From Lentisphaeraceae bacterium (GTDB lineage: Bacteria > Verrucomicrobiota > Kiritimatiellia > RFP12 > UBA1067): DNA of 12,663 nt. The DNA lies in the NCBI GenBank assembly GCA_004551905.1, contig SFPL01000055.1:1-12663 (forward strand). The letters are read 5' to 3'. The number at the start of each line of letters is the position of its first letter. Position 1 is the first letter of the stretch. Below, piece after piece: positions 7,251-12,663 of the stretch. A model generated the notes under the pieces. It was not told where the DNA came from and searched no databases. It saw nothing but the letters and a program-made list of their open reading frames with translations. The position numbers and the translations under genes were made by a program.

Positions 7251-7282
7251 GCCCTTGTAAACGCCGCGGGATCCGCCACGGT

Positions 7283-8047
7283 TCAGAAGGCAAAGCGGTC
7301 GAGGAGATAGGAAAGGACCGGCTCAGCCTTCATGGACTTCTCGCAGCGGCGGTAGGCCTCCTCGACGAACTCGACGTTGCGGAAAGCCTGGTGGCGCGGG
7401 AGCTTGCCGGAGAGCACCATCGCGCGCGCGAACGAGAGGAGCGTGCGGAAGAACCGGCGCCGCACGAGCACGGCGTCCGCCTCCGGCGCCTCCTCGACGA
7501 GCGAGTCGAGCATCTCGGCGAGACGGGCGGCGTCCTTCGCCGCGAACGCCTCGGCGACCGCCTCGTACTCCTCGCCCTCGAGCAGGCCCGGAGGCAGCTT
7601 GAGGTCGATGCGCTGGGTGCGCGAGACGATGGTGGGCAGGATCGCGTCCGGCTGGTCGGTCAGCAGGAAGTACATCGTCTTCGGCGGCGGCTCCTCGAGC
7701 GACTTCAGGAAGGCGTTCGCGCTTTCGTTGTTTAGCCGGTCGGCGCCGGAGACGATGCCGACCTTCCAGCCGCCGGAAAAAGAGGTGGAGGCCATCGGCT
7801 CGACGATGCGCTCGCGCATCGAGTCGATGGTGATGATGCGCTTCTTGCCCTCGGGCTCAAGGGTCACCACGTCGGGGTGGACGCCAGCAGCGATCTGGTC
7901 GCGCTCGTCGGGAAAAAGCTTCTCGAGCACTCTCCTCACCAGCTCCGCGGCGTTGCCACGCACATCGCCGACAACGAGGTAGCCGTGGGCGGCGGAGCCC
8001 GAGTCGATCGCGCGCGCGATTAGTCGAAACGCCTCAACTCCGTCCAT
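7283..8047 (-). CDS. holB: DNA polymerase III subunit delta' (clamp loader), short form
   Basis: Clamp-loader subunit that helps place the sliding clamp on DNA during replication. The 254-residue product shows HGYLVVGDVRGN (21-32) at the P-loop position, HPDVVTLEPEGKK (57-69), RLNNESANAFLKSLEEPPP (104-122) and the sensor-like VSRTQRI (141-147). The P-loop is degenerate (no GKT/S), as expected for delta', which does not hydrolyse ATP. The cysteine cluster of the usual zinc module is missing. The SRC motif reads SRT. The product is shorter than E. coli delta' (334 residues), mainly at the C-terminus. The open frame runs on upstream, but that part is the tmk sequence read in another frame. ATG 8047 is supported by GGAGAGGAT. 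It overlaps tmk by 28 bp, a common pairing, which strengthens the call. Confidence 0.88.
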   Translation of the reverse strand: MDGVEAFRLIARAIDSGSAAHGYLVVGDVRGNAAELVRRVLEKLFPDERDQIAAGVHPDVVTLEPEGKKRIITIDSMRERIVEPMASTSFSGGWKVGIVSGADRLNNESANAFLKSLEEPPPKTMYFLLTDQPDAILPTIVSRTQRIDLKLPPGLLEGEEYEAVAEAFAAKDAARLAEMLDSLVEEAPEADAVLVRRRFFRTLLSFARAMVLSGKLPRHQAFRNVEFVEEAYRRCEKSMKAEPVLSYLLDRFAF

Positions 8048-8655
8048 ATCCTCTCCGCAATCTCTACTCTGGACGCCGCGGCGTCCAGGACCACAAACCG
8101 CTCCGGCTCCGCCGCCGCCATCGCCAGGAATCCGCGGCGGATGCGCTCGTGGAAGTCGGCCGCCTCGCGCTCGATGCGGTCGGCGCTGGCGTTCTCGCGG
8201 ACCTCGCGCTCGCGCATGCGCCGCTCCGCCTCCTCCGGCGACAAGTCGAAGAGGAAGGTCAGGTCGGGCTTCAGACTGCGGCAGGCGAATCTGTTCGTCT
8301 CGGTGAGCAGGTCGAGCGGAAGGCCGCGCCCATGCCCCTGGTAGGCGAGGGTGGAGTCGCTGAAGCGGTCGGAGACCACCCATTCGCCCCGCTCGAGCGC
8401 GGGCAGGATCACCCTTTCCACCAGCTGCGCGCGCGCCGCGAGGAACAAGAGCGTCTCCGCGCGGTCGCACGGCGGGTCCTTCACCTGATCCTTGAGGAGC
8501 GAACGGATCTCCTCCGAAAGCCAGGTGCCGCCGGGCTCGCGGGTGAGCAGCACCTTCCGCCCCGAGCGCTCAAGCGCGTCCTTGAGGATTGCCGCCTGCG
8601 TCGACTTGCCGCAGCCCTCGCCGCCCTCGAAGGTGATGAAAACGCCGCGCGCCAT
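8020..8655 (-). CDS. tmk: Thymidylate kinase
   Basis: Cytosolic enzyme converting dTMP to dTDP with ATP, a required step to dTTP. The 211 residues are normal length. The product shows the P-loop GGEGCGKS (11-18), the TMP-binding TREPGG (38-43), DRFSDSTLAYQG (96-107) containing the DR[YF/H] signature, and an arginine-rich lid RRMREREVREN (145-155). The P-loop has no basic residue while the lid is basic, which is the pattern of E. coli-type (type II) enzymes. It begins 5 bp after the inactive glycosidase paralogue ends and overlaps holB by 28 bp, so it is probably transcribed from a promoter far upstream unless an internal one was missed. No strong Shine-Dalgarno is seen; translation may be coupled to the preceding gene. 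Confidence 0.96.
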   Translation of the reverse strand: MARGVFITFEGGEGCGKSTQAAILKDALERSGRKVLLTREPGGTWLSEEIRSLLKDQVKDPPCDRAETLLFLAARAQLVERVILPALERGEWVVSDRFSDSTLAYQGHGRGLPLDLLTETNRFACRSLKPDLTFLFDLSPEEAERRMREREVRENASADRIEREAADFHERIRRGFLAMAAAEPERFVVLDAAASRVEIAERIWTELRRFD

Positions 8656-8660
8656 TGCCG

Positions 8661-9968
8661 TCAGTAGCCAGCCTGGTTGTACTTCCTGTCGGTGAGGATC
8701 AGGGTCACGGTCTCCACCGCGCCCGGCTCGATAGAGGAGGTGTAGGGGAGACCCGGCTGGCCGTAGCCGCCGAACGCCTCGCGCTTCACCTTCTTCGTCC
8801 CGGGATCCAAGAACATGCGGCGGATGGTGCAGTTGCCGGTCTTCTTGCCCTTGGTCTCCACCGTGTACTTGGTGCGCTTCCCGGAGGTGTTGACCATAAT
8901 CAGGCAGAGGCGGTCGGAGCCGTTGGCGAGCGCCAGGTACTCGACGTCGCCGGACTTCCCGTTGGCGAGGTTGGCGCAGGCCTTGGGCGAGGCGATGATC
9001 TTCATGTTGTCCTCGCCGCCGAAGCCGCCGGTGAGGTCGTCGAAGTCCTGCTCGAGGTCGGGCGAGATGCTCTTCGACTTCGCCGCTTCGGACGAGGCGG
9101 ACTCGCCGTGGGTGAGCACGGTGCCGTGGTCGCGGAAGGCCTGGCCGAGGTAGCGCAGCGTGTACCCGAAGTCGTCCGGCTGCATCGGCTGGTTGAAGAG
9201 CACCGCGTCCACCGCCTCCACCGCGTAGGCAGACATCATCCAGTGGATCTTCCAGCTGGTGGTCTTGAAGTCGGAGCGGGTGGACTCGTCGCTCCCCGGC
9301 ATCCGGTCCGGCGCGATCACCCAGAGGCGCATGCGCTTCAGGTCCTTGTTGCTGCCGAAGGTGAGCGACTTGGTGATCTCCTTAAGCTTCTTGTAGGGAG
9401 CGGGGACCTTGGAGAAGTCGTAGACGAACTTGGAGACATCGCGGATCCGGTCCGCCAGCATCTTCGCCAGCGGCGGCTTGGCGTCTGCCGCCGGGATTGC
9501 TATGGGCACGTCCTTGAACCTGCGCCGGATCGACGACACCACCGCGCGCCACTTCTCGGCCTCGGCCTCGCCGCCGCCGTCCGCCCGGTCGCCGAGCAGG
9601 AAGCCCGCGATCGCCGAGTCGTACTTGCCGTCCGCAATGCGCTTCAGATCGGCGTTGATCTTCTCGCGCGAACCATCAAGCACCAGCAGGATCGAGATGT
9701 GGTTGCGCACGAGGAACTCGAGCGTCTTTTCGTCGCAGACCTTGGTTTTGAGCACCCAAGCGCCGGAATGACGGTACTCGAGCACAGTCTCCTCGCCGCC
9801 GACCTTGGGGTCGCAGACGTAGCCGAAGCCGGGGAACTTCTTTGGCACCCGCGCCAGCGGCTGCGCCGGGGCGAGGTCGATCGTGGTGGAGAAGTCCTTC
9901 GCCGCCGCCGCCGCCGCGACGAGGCAGAGCGCCGCCGCCGCGGCCGTCCTGAAGACATAGGTTTTCAT
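8661..9968 (-). CDS. Secreted glycoside-hydrolase-like paralogue lacking both catalytic glutamates
   Basis: A 435-residue exported protein: signal peptide with a polyalanine core (about 1-23), then a fold that aligns with the upstream glycosidase gene throughout. Matching anchors, this protein versus the upstream one, are SGAWVLK/SGAYVVK, ISILLVLDGS/IRILLCLENYS, AGFLLGDRAD/IGFELGNEP, RLWVIAPDR/RVWITEWRE, and a C-terminal beta-rich region (GDVEYLALANGSDR/GNAEWVLATNPERT). At the acid/base position the N-E pair is D127-R128; at the nucleophile position Glu is A219. Hydrolysis by the normal retaining mechanism is therefore unlikely. It may bind the glycan, scaffold or regulate its partner, or have another chemistry. 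ATG 9968 follows AAAGGA, 34 bp after the partner gene; tmk follows after 5 bp. The paralogy is my reading by eye; the family has no name I can give. Confidence 0.85.
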   Translation of the reverse strand: MKTYVFRTAAAAALCLVAAAAAAKDFSTTIDLAPAQPLARVPKKFPGFGYVCDPKVGGEETVLEYRHSGAWVLKTKVCDEKTLEFLVRNHISILLVLDGSREKINADLKRIADGKYDSAIAGFLLGDRADGGGEAEAEKWRAVVSSIRRRFKDVPIAIPAADAKPPLAKMLADRIRDVSKFVYDFSKVPAPYKKLKEITKSLTFGSNKDLKRMRLWVIAPDRMPGSDESTRSDFKTTSWKIHWMMSAYAVEAVDAVLFNQPMQPDDFGYTLRYLGQAFRDHGTVLTHGESASSEAAKSKSISPDLEQDFDDLTGGFGGEDNMKIIASPKACANLANGKSGDVEYLALANGSDRLCLIMVNTSGKRTKYTVETKGKKTGNCTIRRMFLDPGTKKVKREAFGGYGQPGLPYTSSIEPGAVETVTLILTDRKYNQAGY

Positions 9969-10002
9969 CGTTGGTCCTTTCGTTTAGGCGCTGGCAATGC
10001 CG

Positions 10003-11688
10003 TCACTTGACGACGGGGATGGTGATGGTTGCGATAGTGTAGGCGGGCACCACCAGGCTTGCCGCGTCGCCGTCGTACTCGGCCTCGACTGTCGGCCTCG
10101 GCTCGCCGGGGATCTGGTGCACGAAGATCCGCTTCTCGTCGGGGCAGCTGAAGGTGCGGTAGTGCGCGCGGCCGGGCTTGGCACCAGTCATCGCCAGCGT
10201 CGGCTTCCAGTCGTTGCGGGTGGAGTTGCAGACGAGGATTGCGATCGACGTGCGCTCGGGGTTGGTAGCAAGCACCCATTCCGCGTTTCCCTTGTTCTGC
10301 GGCAGCTTCTTGGGATCCGCCCCGCCCGTGAGCCATTCGACCATCGCGTGGTGGAAGCTGTAGAAGACGTTGGCGCTCCAGTAGCTCGAGTTGGTGATCG
10401 AGCCGCCGGCCCAGGTGCCGTGGTCCATGATGAGCGGGTGGGCGATGAGCGCCTGGTTGTACATGCTGAACACCGGGCCCACGGGACCGGTCTCGATGCG
10501 CGGACGGCCGGTGAAGTCGGGGTCGGAGAAGTCGCGCCCGGCGGGATCCCACTGGATGTACCACGAGCCGTTGCCGGTCGCGATGTCGAACCCGCCGGCG
10601 AGCGAGTTGCAGCTATGAAGGTTGATCGCGTCGATGTTCGGCTGGCAGATGCAGGCGAGCGCGTAGTGGGCCTTGAAGATCGACGACGAGTGCATCTGCT
10701 GGCAGCGGCAGTCCTCGTCCGACCGCTCGCGCCACTCGGTGATCCAAACCCGCTTGTCCTTGACCTCGGGGAAGGCCTTGGCGAAGTTGCGGATGCGGTT
10801 GAAGCCGCTCACTCCGCAGCCGTAGGCGGCGTCGCCGCCGTAGAAGTGGTAGATGACGTGCGAGCAGAGGTCGAGACAGTTGGAGAAGGCCACGATGAAG
10901 CGGCCAGACCACTGGTTGATCTTGTTGAAGCCGAACTCGGAGCCGCCCTCGAACCACTTGTCGACCGCGGTGGAGCGCGCGCGGACCGCCGCGACGTCGG
11001 GGTCGCCGTCACGGTACTCGGCGATCGAGAAGCCGATCTCGGCCTCGGGGAAGATGCGCTTTATATCAGGCACGATCTTGGACCAGCGGTCGGCAAACTT
11101 CTCAGGCTCGCTGCCGAAGTACGGCTCGTTGCCGAGCTCGAAGCCGATCACCTGGTCCTGGAAGCCGTTGTCGACGATCCACTGGACCATCTCGAGAATA
11201 TGCTCCCTGACGACCGTGATGTCGTCCGTGCGAGAGTAGGGCATGTAGTTGGTGGCCGTCGAATAGTTCTCGAGGCAGAGAAGGATCCTAATGCCGTGGT
11301 CCTTGCGCCACTGCCAGATCTTCTCTGGCGCGACGAACGTGGTGTGCGGATGCACCTTGCGGAACTCCGCGCGCTCGGCGTCTGTCTTCAGCCGCTGGTA
11401 GGCCATCGACTGGTTCCAGTCATCGTTGGCGCCCCACTGCTTCACCACGTAGGCGCCGGACTTCTGGAACTGCTCCCAGAGCGCGTCAGGGTCGCGCATG
11501 AACTCGTCGGTGAACTGGCCGCCGAGGTCGGTGACGCAGCCGGCGTACCCGATCGAGGATCCGCTGCGGTGGTCGCGCTGGTCCTTGAAGGCCGGCGTCG
11601 AGGGGTCGAAACGTATGGTCGCGTCGGCGCTCGCGGACGCGGCCGCGAACACCAAAACGGACATGGCTATCATTGTCTTGGATTTCAT
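10003..11688 (-). CDS. Secreted glycoside hydrolase, clan GH-A-like, family undetermined
   Basis: A 561-residue exported enzyme that probably cleaves a glycoside with retention of configuration. After a signal peptide (about 1-21, ASA before the cut) comes a likely (beta/alpha)8 barrel. Motif GFELGNEP holds the acid/base candidate E188 after Asn, as in clan GH-A. VWITEW holds the nucleophile candidate E318 at the end of a strand, 130 residues later. YHFYGG (280-285) and INLHS lie on other strands. A C-terminal beta-sandwich ends LVVPAYTIATITIPVVK, typical of the accessory domain in GH30/39/51/79-like proteins. I cannot choose the family or substrate. The frame is open upstream to 11724, but the TATAAT box at 11701-11696 lies inside that stretch, so ATG 11688, followed directly by the signal peptide, is the start. 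No Shine-Dalgarno: likely leaderless. Confidence 0.85.
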   Translation of the reverse strand: MKSKTMIAMSVLVFAAASASADATIRFDPSTPAFKDQRDHRSGSSIGYAGCVTDLGGQFTDEFMRDPDALWEQFQKSGAYVVKQWGANDDWNQSMAYQRLKTDAERAEFRKVHPHTTFVAPEKIWQWRKDHGIRILLCLENYSTATNYMPYSRTDDITVVREHILEMVQWIVDNGFQDQVIGFELGNEPYFGSEPEKFADRWSKIVPDIKRIFPEAEIGFSIAEYRDGDPDVAAVRARSTAVDKWFEGGSEFGFNKINQWSGRFIVAFSNCLDLCSHVIYHFYGGDAAYGCGVSGFNRIRNFAKAFPEVKDKRVWITEWRERSDEDCRCQQMHSSSIFKAHYALACICQPNIDAINLHSCNSLAGGFDIATGNGSWYIQWDPAGRDFSDPDFTGRPRIETGPVGPVFSMYNQALIAHPLIMDHGTWAGGSITNSSYWSANVFYSFHHAMVEWLTGGADPKKLPQNKGNAEWVLATNPERTSIAILVCNSTRNDWKPTLAMTGAKPGRAHYRTFSCPDEKRIFVHQIPGEPRPTVEAEYDGDAASLVVPAYTIATITIPVVK

Positions 11689-11693
11689 GAGTG

Positions 11694-11710
11694 AAATTAT
11701 ACCATAATTC
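11694..11710 (-). promoter_or_regulatory. Extended -10 promoter at the head of the glycosidase-to-receptor block
   Basis: On the minus strand GAATTATGGTATAAT holds TATAAT at 11701-11696 preceded by TGG. Only seven bases separate the box from ATG 11688, so transcription should begin at or next to the A of the start codon. It is the only promoter-like site found ahead of the five leftward genes. There is no recognisable -35. Confidence 0.7.
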
Positions 11711-11734
11711 GGCGATTTGCGCACAGACTCGGTC

Positions 11735-12610
11735 TCACTTTTTCAGGAACCCGTATTCGTAGACCTTCGGTTCGATTGCCTTGGCGAGGTTCTTCATGGC
11801 GGCGCGGAGATTGGCAAGAAGCGAGGTATAGGTTTCGTCTGATGAAGACGCATTCATCTTTGACTTGCCCTTCGCGTCAACTGTCGCGCCTTGGAAATGG
11901 AGGCGGATGTCGTAAAAGGAAGCGTTGGGGTTCGCTCCGGGCTGGGCATGGTAATAGCGCCACAACTCGCGGCCAGCGTCAAGGACGGACTTGGCGGCGG
12001 GAGAGATTATCTCACGCGGAGACGCGGAGGCGCGGAGGTAGTCGCTTATGAAGTGCGAGGCAAAGCGGTCCTTTGCGTCCACCTCGGCTTCCGTAAACGG
12101 AATCCAGTGGTTCACGCCGTCACAAGACTTGATGTTGTTGGCGTTTGCAAACAGTGTGTACACAAGGCTGTCGCATTGGAATTCGTTATCGCCCTTCCAT
12201 CCGTCGTTAGGGAAAAGGAACTGATCGCGATCATTCAGCCAGTTGGCCTCGATGCAGTGGCAAACTGCCACATATACTGCCGCCTCGCAAAGATTCGCGT
12301 CCGTAATCCACGAACCACGCGCCGACTTGATGAGGGACTTTTCGTTTCGGAAGAAGATGTCATTTACGTGTTGCACGTCATGCGAACGGCAAGAGAGGAA
12401 TCCGAGATTGAGCGTCACCGGCCTTTGGCGGGTTTCGATCAGCCAATCGTTTATCGACCGCTCATTATCGTATGCAAGAATCGTCTTTGTGCCAACAAAC
12501 TCTCCCTTGCGATTGTATACATCGGCGACGGTCGAGGTAAAGACATCGCAATCCATTAGCCGCCATACGAAGAAGCCGATGGGGAACTTGTCTAATCGGA
12601 TTTTGGTAGA
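11735..12610 (-). pseudogene. C-terminal remnant of an Eco57I-like / type IIG restriction-modification protein
   Basis: The frame codes about 291 residues including 18 before the first ATG (12556). It resembles the end of large restriction-methylase fusion proteins: KFPIGFFVWRL before the ATG, then EANWLNDRDQFLFPNDGW, VNHWIPFTEAEVDAK, VLDAGRELWRYYHAQPG, NASFYDIRLHFQG and a natural-looking end KVYEYGFLKK. In the intact family these follow N-6 adenine methylase and nuclease domains in proteins near 1000 residues. Because clear family sequence continues upstream of ATG 12556 and then meets in-frame stops (TAG at 12613-12611 and two further ones), the N-terminus is lost or cut off by mutation. 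Base composition looks less GC-rich than the neighbours, hinting at transfer. A smaller protein starting at 12556 could still be made. Homology was recalled by eye, so the family is moderately sure and the broken state likely. Confidence 0.6.
12014..12037 (+). repeat. Short tandem ACGCGGAG repeat inside the restriction remnant
   Basis: Three 8-bp units, ACGCGGAG, ACGCGGAG, GCGCGGAG, preceded by TCTC. The shape (CTCACGCnnAGACGCnnAGGCGCnnAG) is like a dispersed repeat I have seen in many unrelated bacterial genomes. On the plus strand it reads as the familiar spurious peptide LTRRRGGAE. In the remnant's own frame it codes RASASPRE, between the DYL and SPAA segments where the family is variable. 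Its 24-bp length keeps the frame. No other copy is in the window. Confidence 0.5.
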
Positions 12611-12624
12611 CTACCCTACTGTTC

Positions 12625-12643
12625 ACCGGGCATAGTGCCTGGT
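12625..12643 (+). repeat. Inverted repeat near the break of the restriction remnant
   Basis: ACCGGGCA (12625-12632) and TGCCTGGT (12636-12643) pair with one G-T wobble around a 3-nt loop. A second small palindrome, GGTAG-A-CTACC, lies at 12605-12615, at the point where the remnant's frame hits its first stop codon. They may mark a junction or a terminator of rightward transcription. Evidence is positional only. Confidence 0.35.
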
Positions 12644-12663
12644 AAGAACGGCCCGTCAAGGGA

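Noticed and set aside
8048..8470. N-terminal extension of the holB frame
   Set aside because: It is tmk read in another frame, rich in Arg and Pro; the ATG at 8047 has a Shine-Dalgarno sequence and begins a normal delta' N-terminus.
9901..9950. GCC-rich run considered as a regulatory or phase-variable tract
   Set aside because: It codes the alanine core of the signal peptide of the inactive paralogue; interrupted and ordinary for GC-rich DNA.
8655..11694. Two long rightward open frames opposite the glycosidase pair (up to 565 residues)
   Set aside because: Low-complexity Val/Arg/Glu/Ala compositions without motifs, while the opposite strand holds signal peptides, catalytic motifs and a matched promoter.
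11689..11724. Upstream ATG of the glycosidase frame (11724)
   Set aside because: It lies upstream of the TATAAT box and would place a non-signal sequence before the signal peptide.
12465..12659. 64-residue leftward frame at the right edge
   Set aside because: Overlaps the better supported restriction-remnant frame and has a basic, motif-free composition; I saw no match to a missing part of that gene.

Overview
The window is GC-rich bacterial DNA, densely packed, with few and short intergenic gaps. Its last ~600 bases look richer in A/T than the rest. The gene set is that of a Gram-negative: a TonB-dependent outer-membrane receptor plus secreted proteins with classic signal peptides. I infer, with low confidence, a PVC-type organism (for example Kiritimatiellae or another Verrucomicrobiota/Lentisphaerae relative). 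The basis is secreted glycosidase-like proteins in a GC-rich genome whose AT-rich promoters are all of an extended -10 type. No rRNA or marker gene is present to settle it.

Layout. A strong hairpin (49-79) probably ends the leftward MATE efflux gene (106-1491). A 143-bp divergent control region follows, with two near-identical promoters, a perfect 10-bp inverted repeat and an 11-bp tandem repeat. A rightward block then runs: a short ComEC-family membrane protein lacking the usual metallo-beta-lactamase end (1635-2810), an overlapping neurotransmitter:sodium-symporter gene (2804-4120), a tRNA with anticodon CAT that looks like the AUA-decoding tRNA-Ile2 (4170-4246), and panB for pantothenate/CoA synthesis (4277-5056). 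A hairpin over the panB stop separates it from a convergent leftward block.

The leftward block reads from about 11.69 kb down to 5.08 kb: a secreted clan GH-A-like glycoside hydrolase, a shorter secreted paralogue in which both catalytic glutamates are replaced, thymidylate kinase (tmk), DNA polymerase III delta' (holB), and a TonB-dependent receptor. Spacings are 34, 5, -28 and 32 bp. The only promoter-like sequence I see is before the first gene, so this may be one ~6.6-kb operon joining a secreted enzyme/pseudoenzyme pair and a receptor to two DNA-synthesis genes.

The right end (11735-12663) holds what looks like the broken C-terminal part of an Eco57I-like/type IIG restriction-modification protein. 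Its reading frame continues 18 codons upstream of the first ATG and then meets stop codons. It also carries a short repeat within its coding frame.

The observations most worth a second look are the active/inactive glycosidase pair, the set of five matching extended -10 promoters (two or three placed so close to the ATG that the mRNAs should be leaderless), and the inverted/tandem repeats between the MATE and comEC-like genes.
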